Origin: Phytoseiulus persimilis
Lineage: Eukaryota; Arthropoda; Arachnida; Mesostigmata; Phytoseiidae
Assembly: GCA_037576195.1 (NCBI GenBank)
Contig: CM075102.1
Coordinates: 7,130,001 to 7,194,000, forward strand
Length of the DNA: 64,000 nt
Reading direction: 5' to 3'
Shown here: one piece after another, positions 9,502 to 21,215 of the stretch
Layout of the letters: each line of letters starts with the position of its first letter
How positions within the stretch are numbered: position 1 is the stretch's first letter
Position numbers and translations under genes: made by a program
The notes under the pieces: model-generated
What the model saw: only the letters and a program-made list of their open reading frames with translations
Told to the model about the DNA's origin: nothing
Databases searched by the model: none

Positions 9502-11070
9502 TCGGGGATTTTGTTATGATCGGGTAAGAGTAGCGACTCTGAGGGGGAAATGTCAACGGAAAGCTCGCTCGCCTTACGGGTTTTTGAGTGGGATTTCTCA
9601 CGGGCTTCGGTTAGTTGCGGCTCAACTCGGTCGTAGCAGACGACTACCCCGTAGGCTTTATTGCTCCTAAGACCACAGCACTCTACCGACGAGTTCCTCT
9701 GTGGCCGTTACCCGCCCTGAATCTGAGTATGTACGGGAAAACCCGTTCCGCTGTCAGCGTAGGCTCAAGTTCTACCGGCGAAGGTTCGCATGTTTTGCCG
9801 GGAGCAGGCCGCAACGAAACTGAAACCACCCACAATGGTGCTTCGCGGCACTGTCGAGTACTCGCTCTGCCCCTGCCAGTCAGCAGTTCGGTTCCATGAT
9901 ACCGGTCGGTATCGGGATCTAGGTTCAGCGTGAGCTTACGGAGCCACTAGTACAACTACTGAACTTGACCCCGTTGGTTCTTATTGGAGGTATTCACACT
10001 GTCGACAGGAACGATGATTGAGAAGCAACTTGTTCTTGTGGGTTCTCGTGCTTCAAGAATCAAGTAAGCCTACTTCATCCCCGAGAAGAACGAGCTCGCA
10101 ATTAACGGTTTTCTTAGATGAGGAACTTGGAACGTGAGAGGTTCACAGATGGGGGAACCTGTAGACACTGTGTGTCTTCTGATAGGAGGGCACATCCTGA
10201 TGAAAGGGCACCCCAAAATAGGTTGAAAATAGTCAGGCATACCCTGCAATAAGAACAAATAGCTAGCTCTGATGAAAACGCATTCACCCCCGAATATAAA
10301 ATCTCGTTACGCGACAAGTTCTTCACTTGATACGGTTTCCTGAGGAAAAATCGAGATATTTCCCTGATAGACTTGTTTTTCGCAACGACACATCATCGTG
10401 AGGGAACTCATTTGGACAACCTCGGAATCAATCCCCTGATTCCCATCGATAAGCAGCCGCGGCAACCTTTGATCGTTCGCACGCACAACACACGTTTAGT
10501 ATTCCAAAACTGCGTTTTCAGAACCATGCCAGAGCTCGCTATAACATCTAGCGGCAAGCTGAAATAGCGCATTGGGGGCTTATGTACACTCAGGACAGGA
10601 GAAATGGTAAGGGCACAATCAAATCCCGGAGTGGCCAGTTCAGGGATTCATGCGAGCCCCGGCTGAAAACCCACGTGTGAGCAGGAGAAGTTATTGAAGT
10701 ACTCGACAACCACACAGACCCGTCAGCAGCCGAGCTCGCTCAGTTGACGTCGTCTCTGAAGAGGAGAGCTATATCAACTCAAGAATCCTGGCCAAACTCA
10801 TGAGCCTCTTCAGCCATGGCTTGTCTGTGGTCGCTCAAGGCTGCATGCCAAATCAACCAAAACACGTGAAGTGCAACATCGACCGACGTCGCGAAGACAA
10901 TCATCAAGCGCGGCGGCTCCCTCTGTATAGGGAATCAATCGTGATCCCAGATCCATACACAGATTGCTCCTACATCGGCTGCCGTCAAGATGTGGGACTG
11001 CTTCGTGCAGGAGAGCGTCCGCGCTCGTGTTCGAGGGTCCGGACTGCATTAGTTAAGGGGCTCCCCGAGG
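9502..11070. other. No recognisable gene; probable 5' continuation of the LINE at its start
   Basis: Sequence from 9502 continues the LINE 5' region interrupted by the Harbinger element. Beyond it, short overlapping frames show no family motifs. I see no repeats longer than a few units and no splice-supported exons. Confidence 0.4.
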
Positions 11071-11535
11071 GTCTAGGCCAACGGTGGCCAACCTTTTTAC
11101 CTCCGTGGCCCCCTTCGCAACCAGTTTCGAACTCCTTGGCGCCCTGGGGATTTTCTTACATTTCTGCGAAATCATTCAAATAAGAAGGATGGAAGCTACT
11201 GTTGCAAAGCATGGACATACACATTCAATTTTTGATGCTGTGCAAATTTTGTTGCTGCTGTCGATTCTCCGAAATGTCGCGGAATCGTTGCTACATCGAT
11301 GTGATGCTAAGACCTTGAACAGCATTGGGAATATATCATCATTCTTCTATCTCTCGTCTATCTGTTCCTCCGTGGCTATGAATGTCGGTCGGGAGGACGC
11401 AATTCCGGTCTTCCTCGAATCGTAATTGACGATCAGCGCACGGAATGAAATCCGAACGCTCAACAATCCGCGGCTCACCTCTGACGGCTCAGCGCCAAAA
11501 CTCTGGGTCTCATCAGGAAGGCATAGGCCCAGATC

Positions 11536-11612
11536 CCCGTAAACCAGTTCCTCGAAAACCAGTTCCCTGAGAACCAGTTGCCCAAAGCCGAGATCCCCGA
11601 AAGTCTCCCTTT
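11536..11612 (-). repeat. Degenerate short tandem repeat (AACCAGTTCCC type)
   Basis: Units of about 18-20 bases, AAACCAGTTCCTCGA and relatives. The complementary motif, TTTTCGGGGACCTGG, is repeated at 16525-16615. Confidence 0.5.
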
Positions 11613-11909
11613 CTCAGTTGCCCCTCGAACCCGGCGGGAGTGAAATTCATTGTTGCATTGCTTCACAGGAACAGGCGAAATCGGACAAATGAAGAATTGA
11701 ACAACACACAAGAATTCCACAGATTGTGTGAGCGCGTCTCACACAGTCAGAGGCATATTGATACCCGTAAAGCCGTGGGTCTATACTCTATGCCCCTCCC
11801 AGGACCTACTATCTACATACTATCTTAGCTGAGCTTCCGAAACGTGATAAATGTTGAATTTCTAGCTTCACGAAACCGAACAATATCCTGACTACTTGGT
11901 AAGGATGAT

Positions 11910-12115
11910 CCGCTCCGTCTGTCAGTTTATCAGTTTGTTCGGCGTCGATCTGTCGATGGTTTTCGGAGTCTGAGGGGGGCATTCCAAGGTCGATCTGATC
12001 ACATTCTTAGGAGTCCAAGTTGGAGATTCCGGCATTGATCTTGTAATCCTTCCCGGAGTCCATGGAGCTGATTCCTGCGTCGATTCGACCATACTTTTTG
12101 GAGTCTATCGAGATT
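11910..12115 (-). repeat. Degenerate 45-base minisatellite units with conserved tail
   Basis: Minus-strand units with CATACTTTTTGGAGTC and TTCCGG-type cores are followed by a tail that on the minus strand reads AAACTGACAGACGGAGCGGA. Similar tails end repeat blocks near 14640-14700 and 50985-51030. Two overlapping open frames at 12062-12513 have no recognisable domain. Confidence 0.5.
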
Positions 12116-12856
12116 GTTCGACGCATAAGAATGTCTACGAGCGCCTACGAGACCGTCTTCGAGAATCCGCAACACCGTTTTCGACTAGCTAAGAGCGTAC
12201 AGGGCCGTCTGCGAGAAAAGACGCAGTTCAGAGTCAGATTCAAGAAGCTGATACGCAATCCATGAGAAGGGCTTCAGAAGCATCCGAAGGAAGGATTCAA
12301 CGATTAAACGTCGATTTCGAGGAGCTGACGTGCGAACCACAACACGAGCTCTTTACAAGAACGATAGAGCGCTTCAAAGTTATATTCAAGAAGCTGGAGC
12401 AAAACCAACTGGAGAAACTCCAGAGACAGCTGGAGACATGTTCCAATCTGCGAGAATATTTCTCGATTTCAGTCAGAATTTTCGATCAGCATAGAACAAA
12501 CACAGAAAATTGACAACATGTAGCGACAAGCCAAAGATGGCTCTAGAAACCATATTCTCTGGAGGGATGATCAGAAAATAGGAAGGAACTGAGAGAATGA
12601 TAGCTTTATCGTGTGAGTCAGGCTTTCGTCCTGTGGTTTGGGCTCCAGTTTCTTTGAATCGATCTCGGAACTACCTCCCCAGACCCGGAAAGTATGGTCT
12701 GATACACCTCGGATCCACCTCTCCAGACTGCGAAAAGTATGGAAAGATCGATAACGGTAATATCGTCATGAAGTTCAAGAAAGCCACATTCAGTCGAGGT
12801 ACTCCAAAGACGACCGTATCTGATCAGGTAGCCAGAGAGCAGTCAGCGGAGACCAC

Positions 12857-13487
12857 GGTTAGGGTCCGACAAGCCGAAAATTCGAACCCGAAACGCATGA
12901 AGCCGAAAAATCGAGCCCGAAAAGCATGAAGCCGGAAACCTCCTCTCCCAACGGCGGAGTGTTCGGGACTGGTTTGGCGGGATGGGGTTTCTGTATCGTT
13001 TCGTCGATCTGTACCTTTGTGAGACTCATTTGGATGACACGCACCTGCTGCGAAGAATCAGTGTTTCGACGCCGGGTTTCCCTCTTCGGTGGGAAAGAAC
13101 AAGGTGTTGTAACAGCGTATTCTGCGAATAGTACTGGAGCTGGAGGTGAAGATTCCTCTTCAGTTCTAGCGAGTTGACCTTGGAAACTTCAATATTCGCG
13201 CTCAGCAGATTGCTTCCTGTAGCAGCTACACCTTTGCTCAGTTCGAACTAGGCACCGTAGATGCGGAACAGCGAGGACGTAAGCGAGGCAGAAGAAGTAG
13301 GTAAGCTGAGCATAACGAAGGTGCAATTCCTCCCCGCTAAGCCAGTCCCGACCTCTCCGCTGTTGAGAGAGGAGGTTTTCGGCTTCACGCTCTTCAACTT
13401 CATGCCTTTCGGCTTCATGCTTTTCGGGCTCGACTTTTCGGCTTCATGCATTTCTGGCTCGATTTTTCGGCATCCAGGGTATACACC
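12857..13487 (+). mobile_element. Foldback element copy 1, 631 bases
   Basis: Starts GGTTAGGGTCC and ends TATACACC. It is flanked by a perfect 8-base duplication GAGACCAC (12849-12856, 13488-13495). The two ends are long imperfect inverted repeats of more than 100 bases containing tandem GCATGAAGCCGAAAA units, followed by a shared AACxGCGGAG...GGGACTGG block. No transposase is encoded, so it is non-autonomous. Two further copies in the window share the structure. Confidence 0.85.
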
Positions 13488-13749
13488 GAGACCACTGGTA
13501 CGTCACATGCAAGCGATTCTGTGCACAAGACGTGCAGAGAGCGAGAGTAAGGCGAGAGAGGAGAGATTGATTAAACAAGAGACGACGAGACGATCCCTGT
13601 GGAGTCGAATTGTGGACCCTCACGCCCGTCCCTTTCTCCCATCCAAAGAGCCCTAGCTTTAGTGTTGAAGCAAGAAGCTTTACTCTCCGGACTGATTGTG
13701 CTTGACCCAGCGCCCCGTTCTTCCCGACGCCTGCACCCCGAGAAACGCC

Positions 13750-14407
13750 GGTTAGGGTACGACAAGCCGAAAATTCGAACCCGGAACGCATGAAGCCGAA
13801 AAATCGAACCCGAAAAATCGAGCCCGAAAAGCATGAAGCCGAAAAGCACGAAGCCGGAAACCTCCTCTTCCAACGGCGGAGTGTTCGGGACTGGTTTGGC
13901 GGGATGGGATTTCTGTATCGCTTCGTCGATCTGTACCTTTGTGAGACTCATTTGGATGACACGCAACTGCTGCGAAGAATCAGTGTTTCGATGCCGGTTT
14001 TCCCTCTTCGGTGGGAAAGAACAAGGTGTTGTAACAGCGTATTCTGCGAATAGTACTGGAGCTGGAGGTGAAGATTCCTCTTCAGTTCTAGCGAGTTGAC
14101 CTCGGAAACTTCAATATTCGCGCTCAGCAGATTGCTTCCTGTAGCAGCTACACCTTTGCTCAGTTCGAACTAGGGACCGTAGATGTGGAACAGCAAGGAC
14201 GTAAGCGAGGCAGAAGAAGTAGGTAGGCTGAGCATAACGAAGGTGCAATTCCTCCCCGCTAAGCCAGTCCCGACCGCTCCGCTGTTGGGGGAGGATGTTT
14301 TCGGCTTCACGCTCTTCAACTTCATGCCTCGGCTTCATGCTCTTCGGGCTCGATTTTTCGGCTTCATGCATTTCTGGCTCGATTTTCCGGCATCCAGGGT
14401 ATACACC
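13750..14407 (+). mobile_element. Foldback element copy 2, 658 bases
   Basis: Same ends and inner structure as copy 1. The flanks GAAACGCC (13742-13749) and GAACCGCC (14408-14415) match at 7 of 8 bases. It lies 262 bases from copy 1 in the same orientation. The separate duplications show these were two insertions, not a tandem duplication. Confidence 0.8.
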
Positions 14408-14565
14408 GAACCGCCAGACCTCGCCCTTCCACGCTTCCGGGTAGTGTCCGAGTAAGTTCGCCTACTTACTCCGGGAGCGACGGCCTATCTTCTCCCCAGG
14501 TCACTAGGACGTCCTGTGAGCGAGCTTTAGCAGATAGCGGAAACCTCGTTACGATATCTTCATGG

Positions 14566-14705
14566 TCCTCGGAAAAATATGGTCAGATCGATTCCAAAAC
14601 CACCTCCTTAGATACCGAAAAGTATGGTCAGATTGAACCCTAATCCACCGCTGTAGTCCAGAAGGAGGTTCTGACAAATCGACAAACTGACAGACGAAGC
14701 GAATC
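14566..14705 (+). repeat. Degenerate 45-base minisatellite units with conserved tail
   Basis: Two or three diverged AAAAGTATGGTCAGATTGA-type units end in a tail containing CAGAAGGAGG and AAACTGACAGACGAAGC. Confidence 0.5.
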
Positions 14706-14874
14706 ATATGAAGTGAGGATATGAGGGTAAATCTAGAATTTTGGGGTGCACAATTTCCTGGACTGAAGGTCTCTTTCGGCTCGAGCCTGGCATGTCCAGG
14801 CATGTTCAGTAAGTGGGAGACTCAACGTCTGTTTGGGCCGTTAACATAGTCCCTCTATCTCTGCCGTAATACTG

Positions 14875-16500
14875 TTAAACAAGGATGTGGAAGAATACAT
14901 GTCTTCTAAGAACAAACCCATGTTCAGGATAGAAACTTTCGTGTACGAAATCGATAAGAAAGTTGGCAACAAGCACTACTGCCGTTGCATACGCAAGTAC
15001 GCCACAGGATGCTCGGCCCGAGCAACCATATCGAAGGTAATATACTCGTGACTTCCGCAAATTCATTCCAATAACCCTTTCTATCAAAACAACGCTTGGC
15101 CTGCTGTCGTCATCGTTCCTCACTGTTAAGACCTTCTTCAGGCATATTCAGTAACAATAACCCCTCCCTAATAAATGCGTCTTACAGCCCTACCGGTATG
15201 TGCCGACAAAGGGTCGACACATACTGCCAAGATGGCCCCCGCCAAGAATCACAGGAGCGTCCCGCGGGCCGACGCGGCGTGAGCGTTGTGCACGAACCTA
15301 ACTCTCATCTTTGCGCAGGGCGTATGCATTGCCCTCCTCAACACTCACAATGCTCGTATATTCAATTCAAAAGGTACCGGAAGTCGTGGTGAATAAACGC
15401 ACAGGAAGCCATTCGCATGGTCCGGATCACGTCAACGCAATCTCCAGGAAGACCACGAATGCCATGAAGGAAGCCGCCCTCGCTCACCCAGACAGGAGCG
15501 TGCGAGAAGTCTACGAAGACGTTAGAGCTGCTTCGATCAGGAATCTCGAAGCTCATCACGATCGAGAATAAATAGGAGCCAGTATGCCAAGCCTCAAATC
15601 CGTACGCAGCGTCCTTCAGCGCGAGCGTGCGAAAATAAGACCAGGACTCCCCCGCTCGCTCAGCGAAATCGCCCTGGACGGTGAATGGACAAGAGCAATC
15701 AACGGCGCCAACTTCCTACTCTTCTTTTTATATGGACGGAACATTCGGAGTCGTTCGCACTTTACTACTTCGTACGCACCCCACGGTTTCTACAGGGGAA
15801 AAATGATCCCATTCGTGTACTTCCTCTTATCGGAAAAATATACAGAAACTTACGTCAGGATGTTCTCACTGATAACAGACTATGCTCCGTCGATCGGGAG
15901 GATTTTCCAGCCACGAAAGTTCCAACTCGATTTCGAAATCGCAACTTTGAATGCAATGTTCCCATTAGCTGACGTCAAGGGTTGCCTATTCCATTTCTGG
16001 CGCATTTCCTCTGGCGCAAAGTCCAGGAATGCGGTCTCGTGAGGTACTACGACGACCAAAGCGTCAAGCGCTTCATTCGCTGCTGTGGTGCTCTGGCCCC
16101 TGTGCCTCTGAACCGATTGTATGACGCGTGGATGCTCGTAGATGCCGATTCGCCAGATCCCGATCATGACGCTCACGCCGGACTTGGACAATTCAAGATG
16201 TATTTCATAGAAACATGGCTCGAGAATCATTCAGTCTTTCCGCGAGCGCTATGGAATCATTATGGTAACTTTGGCGCACGGACAACCAATCAGATTGAAG
16301 GTTGGCACCAAGCATTGAACCGCACTGTCAAAAAAAGGCATGTCAAGCTCTTCGAAATGATTTCGCATCTCAAGAAGCAAGAGGAGAAGTACAGGCATGA
16401 AATGATGCTTCTGGATGCCGGACATCGCCCAGCGAAACCAAACGCAACTCACGAAGAGCTCAACGAGAGATTGAGGAAATACGGGAAGGCTCCGCGCTAG
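14875..16500 (+). pseudogene. FLYWCH zinc finger plus MULE transposase gene, broken
   Basis: The first part (to about 15037) is a FLYWCH finger: MFRIETFVYEID, KVGNKHYCRCIRKYATGC, SARATISK, ending at a possible donor AAG/GTAATA. The usual tryptophan of the WRC box is a cysteine. A possible middle exon from about 15188 has the STHTA block. From about 15352 the main part carries PSLKSVRSVLQRERAK, then YMDGTFGVV (first Asp), HGFYRGKMIPFVYFLL, FQLDFEIATLNAMFP (second Asp), GCLFHFW, LWRKVQECGL, and TTNQIEGWHQALNRTVKK (catalytic Glu), ending at 16500. It is broken by TAA at 15569-15571, a frame change around the DGTF box and a one-base shift near 16000. This is a MULE-superfamily DDE transposase family that also occurs as host-like single genes. 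Confidence 0.8.
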
Positions 16501-16524
16501 ATCAGCCTCCAGCGCTCAGGATAC

Positions 16525-16615
16525 GGGAGAGGGATATTTTCGGGGACCTGGTTTTCGGGAAACTGGTTTTCGGGGACCTGGCTATCGTGGAACTTGTTTT
16601 CCGGGATCTGGGCCC
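16525..16615 (+). repeat. Degenerate short tandem repeat (TTTTCGGGGACCTGG type)
   Basis: About four units, inverted relative to 11536-11612. It directly follows the MULE pseudogene. Confidence 0.5.
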
Positions 16616-16844
16616 TAACCCATCAGGAATTGGTTGGAGCCCAGTATGGAGCAGCCCGAGTCTTGTCTGAAGGGGATCCACCCATGTAACGGGGGTCATT
16701 CTTAAGAAATAGTTTCTCGGAAACACGAACTTGAGAATCGGGACTAAAACTAGTTATAGTAAGGTCGCCCCTTGCACTCAACTCCGATGGCAAGCAAATT
16801 TATTTCAAACACTTCGTTATGCTTCACTATAAGATTATCCGGAT

Positions 16845-17180
16845 CCCGTATCCGAATTTGCACACGTCGTGAATGCCTCACACGGGATCTGAAAGGGGAA
16901 ACGGGAATACGTGGATATGGAGGGAGTGATGCGCACGCCCCCTACCTCAATCATCAGAATCGGTCGCTCCGAAACCTCGATGGGGTACTCGCAGTCGCTC
17001 AGAACAGAAAAAAAATTACAAATTCGCAAATTTTTCCCACAATTTCCCTCCGATTCGGTTGAAACTACTAGGGACCTGCGCATCGTTTCCCTCCATATCC
17101 TCGTATTCCCTTCCAGATCCCGTGGAAGACATTCACGACATGCGCAAAGTCGGATACGGGTTCTGGATAGGCTTTGCAAA
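16845..17180. mobile_element. Palindromic MITE-like element
   Basis: 16845-16930 is inverted with 17085-17175: CCGGATCCCGTATCC near the left edge, GGATACGGGTTCTGG near the right edge, with ACACGTCGTGAATG against CATTCACGACATG. The spacer is about 155 bases. The family is unknown and no target duplication is clear to me. Confidence 0.65.
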
Positions 17181-17250
17181 TAACCGCGGTCACGGTTAAC
17201 CGATAACCGCAACCTCATAACCGCGGTTATGACCGCAGATAACCGCAAGC
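17176..17250 (+). repeat. Clustered ATAACCGC / GCGGTTAT motifs
   Basis: At least six ACCGC-centred octamers on both strands within 75 bases, including the local palindrome AACCGCGGTTAT. Function unknown. Confidence 0.6.
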
Positions 17251-17573
17251 CATTCAGAGAGTAATTTTCGGCATGGCTGGGATATTTGCAATGAGTTTCA
17301 TAGCGATAACGTCGGAAACCAGATGATTCCATGGACATAGAACCAACAACTTAGTTTTTCGAAGCCCCACCCCATCTCTTCGGCATAGATGAAGCGAAAA
17401 TAGGCAGAAATACGACAGGACGAACGAGTGAGTATGCTTCTTAGTGAAGCAACCTTGCCCAAGGGAATTAACGTTTAGAAAGCATCAGCTTGTAAGAGAT
17501 ACTGGACAATATATGTACACAAAGACTGCGGCACATGGTGGAGAGACTAGTTCTCTGTAACACAATTTTCGCT

Positions 17574-17795
17574 TCACAAGAGTTCGTTCTGGAATGCTTT
17601 TCGCAAGAAGAATATATCGTCGAGGGTGCTCGGTTTCATCCTCGCACGGTTCTCCCCCAACAAGAATCGAACCAAACTGAAGTCTCTTTCAGCCTGTACG
17701 GATGTCGGCGGGATTCCCGATAAAGCTTTCAGGCATCGGTCGAGAAGGCTCCTGCAGCCGCGAAAGATCCGGAAGGCTCGTAAATGGAATCCCAT
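17574..17795 (-). pseudogene. hAT transposase C-terminal dimerisation domain fragment
   Basis: The 73-residue frame contains ALSGIPPTSVQAERDFS, then LGENRARMKPSTLDDIFF and LRKAFQ. This matches the hAT C-terminal dimerisation domain (small residue, PxTS, ERxFS, R-x-R-x-x-P, FLR). Neither the RNase-H core nor a BED finger is recognisable upstream on the minus strand. It may be a remnant of the transposase that made the surrounding 10 kb element. Confidence 0.75.
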
Positions 17796-18217
17796 GAGAT
17801 GTTTTCCTGGAAGTGGAACATTTTCATTGTGGCTCCTGTGAGTCGCCGAGATACGCTCTCGATAGCTCGCGGTGGAATAACTGCTGCGAAGCCTAATCGC
17901 AAGTCACGAAAGTTTCGACACGATTGCGTAATCTAGAACGACGTAGATCGCTTGTATTGAAGAGCCTCCTATCCGATGAATATAGTCAGAAACTTCAGGT
18001 CCAACCTCCCGCGTTGCTCTCAGATTTCTCCATGTCCTGATTCCCTTGTACTTCTTTGGGAACCAGTCTCAAACTGTCAATGCCCCTCTGAATGTCCTCC
18101 CTCGAGCAGCTCGCAGCTTCCTAGGACTCCAAGTCGCTGCTTTCGACTCTGAGATCATCGTTGCTGTGCCCGAGCGTCAGAGATCCCCGTTATCTTGGAA
18201 GACTCCATCACGATTCT

Positions 18218-18439
18218 TCAATGGATGCCTGAACATGCGGGTGCGACGCACATAAATACTACTTTCACTGTGCTTGGTTTCTCGATCTCACCGGATGCGC
18301 AGACCTTTTGTCTGGAAGATTGAGTCCACCGCGTACAGTGCTCTCTCATGGAGTCATTGGGCGGCTTGTTAATGGAAACATCAAGAGGCTGCAGGTGATG
18401 TGTGAGATCTCCAGGAATGATTTCTGGTCGAGTCTTCAT
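18218..18439 (-). pseudogene. pogo/Tigger-type transposase fragment
   Basis: IIPGDLTHHLQPLDVSINKP is the conserved block around the second catalytic aspartate region of DDE_1 (pogo/Tigger/jerky) transposases, where IPGGxTSxLQPLDVSxNKP is usual. REHCTRWTQSS continues as the following helix. Upstream catalytic residues are not recognisable. It is a short remnant, unlinked to the Tigger-like ends at 30579-32421. Confidence 0.7.
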
Positions 18440-18917
18440 TTCGGAACCTTATAAGAACTTCGTTTAACGGCTGCCATCACACAAGATGTCACTAGCTCGG
18501 CGAGCAAACCAAATGTGCCGAGCAGAGTCGATCGTCTCATGATTCCCAACAGTTCAGCTCAAATATCATTAGATCACATTTCCGCGGAGCATTGTCTCTG
18601 CACATCCGCTGAGCCGAGCTGAATGCTGAGAGCATCTTTCACGTCTGTCGGTTCATCTCTGTCCAATTATCAGCGCCTAATTCCAGATCTCAGTCCTCCC
18701 GAGTATGCTCATCAGATGGTACGCTTTCCCGAACAATCATATGCTAAGATAAACCCTCGATTTCTTTGAGAATGAACCCCGTTACATGGGTGAGTCCCCT
18801 TAGACGCTCTCTACCCGGAGTGGAACGCGTCTCATCGTGTTTTCTCGGTGAGAAATTCGCGTCACCGCGGAGTACACGTGAACCCAAGCAAAAGTATTTC
18901 CGCGTTGGTCAGCTTGG

Positions 18918-19787
18918 CAGTCATGCTCGCACGGCCCCCAGAAAGGGTCTCGGCACTTTTGGCCTTGGGTCAGGGATTCGAATGAGATATATTGTTGTGG
19001 ATACCCCATTCCAAGAGAACACTTTCTGCCCAGTCGCCGGGCTACTAGCTGCCTTGGTTTTTTTTTCATAGTATGAAACATCTTCTGGACCGATGAAAAT
19101 CGAGCGAGATTTGGAAACTTGAAATGCTCATATCTCCGTTATCTGAAGGAGTTCAGAGCTCATAAAGTGGGTTTTGGAAAGCTCGTGAATCCAGCTTTCT
19201 GATGCGTCCGTAAGAGTTTTTCCACGATCAATTTTAATACCTTAAAAATGACCATCTCCAAAGTGAATGTTTCTAACCCACTTCCTGGAGGTTGACCACT
19301 TTCTAGTTTGTGTCATATTATGCCCCCCTTCAGTGCGAGCACAATGCGATAGATAGATCAAAAAAATATTTGGGGGACCAAGGTGAAAAAACTGAAAAAC
19401 TGTCGTTGGTCACTCTGGATCCATCGAGTTTCATGCTCAAACTCCAGAATATTTGATGGTGGAAGGCACCGAGCCAGGGGAAATCATATTCTGAGCCGTG
19501 GAGTACACGGAATCAGCCGCTCAGACACCCAAAAGTTTGGTCAGATCGATCCCGGAATCACCTGTCCAGACCCCAAAAGTATGGTCAGATTGGCCCCGGA
19601 ATCACCTTCCAGCTTTTGAAAAGTATGGTCAGATCGGTCCCGGAATCACTCCCCCATAGTCAGAAAAGTATGGTCAGATCGGTCCCGGAATCACCCCTCC
19701 AGACTTGTAAGAAGTATGGTCAGATTGGTCGATTCCGAACAAACTCCAAAATAATCTGACCGTGTCAGGCCCAAAGCAAGAAAGAAT
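18918..19787 (+). repeat. Left arm of a 2.3 kb palindrome
   Basis: Starts near GAAAGGGTCTCGGCAC and ends with TGACCGTGTCAGGCCC. It is almost completely complementary to 20384-21215. It includes five 45-base minisatellite units (about 19525-19760). A third, related sequence lies at 32435-33020. Confidence 0.85.
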
Positions 19788-19791
19788 CATG

Positions 19792-20400
19792 TTATGAGCC
19801 GAGACACTCTCGGAGAAATCGACCTCGAGCAAAAAAAGAGAACACGTTCGGTGGTCTCGAGCGGTTCCGTTTATTCTCGCTCCTCAAGTGTTGGTTCCCT
19901 CGTCTTCTGACTCTGTATCGTCTCCAGATGGCAATGTAGAGATCCGTTAGCTCTGGTGCCGGCAGCCGAATTCGCGGCTCATGCCTGGCGAAAGACAGGT
20001 AGTAGATGCACGCGGCCACATGCGAACAGCAGCCCACTGTCCGTGCCCCATTAGGACAGTCACACCAGTATCTCCGAATGCCGTCGAGTTGATGCAGGTT
20101 TGGTTCGTAATCGATGAATACATGGTAGCTTTTTCTGCTGCTGGGTCCACAATGGCGCGACCTGATTTCTAGACGAACGATATCGGGTGTTTCTTTGACA
20201 AACCTCAGTAGGGCATTATTGTCGGGTGTCAAGAGTTCCGCCAAGTACGAGCATGCCAGCTTGAGTTGGAACGGTCCTGAAGTCAACAGGAGTATATCCT
20301 CACGCGTCAGGCCCGGGAAGTCGGTTAGGTCGGTGGCCTTGATCTGTTGGAGTCGTGAGTTCCGAGTCCTCCATCCTCCGGCTTCTTTCTTGCTCTGGGC
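19792..20400 (-). pseudogene. SWIM-type zinc-finger protein fragment
   Basis: The minus-strand frame is open from near 20400. It reads GWRTRNSRLQQIKATDL, LTSGPFQLKLACSYLAELL, KSYHVFIDYEP, then RYWCDCPNGARTVGCCSH with the SWIM pattern C-x-C...C-x-H, and AACIYYLSFARHEP. SWIM proteins of this type are common in arthropod and cnidarian mobile elements, and the finger binds DNA or protein. The fragment fills the loop of the palindrome almost exactly and is followed by low-complexity arginine-rich sequence, so it looks like one captured exon rather than a whole gene. Confidence 0.65.
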
Positions 20401-21215
20401 CTGACACGGTCAGATTATTTTGGAGTTTGTTCGGGATCGACCAATCTGACCATACTTTTTACAAGTCTGGAGGGGTGATTCCGGGACCGATCTGACCATA
20501 CTTTTCTGACTATGGGGGAGTGATTCCGGGACCGATCTGACCATACTTTTGGGGTCTGGACAGGTGATTCCGGGATCGATCTGACCAAACTTTTGGGTGT
20601 CTGAGCGGCTGATTCCGTGTACTCCACGGCTCAGAATATGATTTTCCCTGGCTCGGGGCCTTCCACCATCAAATATTCTGGAGTTTGAGCATGAAACTCG
20701 ATGGATCCAGGGTGACCAACGACAGTTTTTTAGTTTTTTCACCTTGGTCCCCCAAATATTTTTTTGATCTATCTATCGCATTGTGCTCGCACTGAAGGGG
20801 GGCATAATATGACACAAACTAGAAAGTGGTCAACCTCCAGGAAGTGGGTTAGAAACATTCACTTTGAAGATGGTAATTTTTAAGGTATTAAAATTGATCG
20901 TGGAAAAACTCTGACGGACGCATCAGAAAGCTGGATTCACGAGCTTTCCAAAACCCACTTTATGAGCTCTGAACTCCTTCAGATAACGGAGATATGAGCA
21001 TTTTAAGTTTCCAAATCTCGCTCGATTTTCATCGGTCCAGAAGATGTTTCATACTATAAAAAAAAAACCAAGGCAGCTAGTAGCCCGCCGACTGGGCAGA
21101 AAGTGTTCTCTTGGGATGGGGTATCCACAACAATATATCTCGTTCGAATCCCTGACCCAAGGCCAAAAGTGCCGAAGAACTGCCGAGACCCTTTCGCGAC
21201 GGCCCCCCAGGGGGT
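20384..21215 (-). repeat. Right arm of the 2.3 kb palindrome, adjoining the hAT right end
   Basis: Mirrors 18918-19787. It has an insertion of about 11 bases (GTTCTTCGGCA on the minus strand) near the outer end. Its outer edge runs straight into the hAT right terminus at 21235. Confidence 0.85.

Noticed and set aside
9074..9601. 175-codon minus frame
   Set aside because: It crosses the Harbinger right end and the 16-base tandem repeat, so it cannot be a single evolved gene.
11084..11425. 113-codon hydrophobic frame considered as a membrane protein
   Set aside because: It begins inside the hAT terminal repeat and has no family resemblance; hydrophobicity comes from T-rich sequence.
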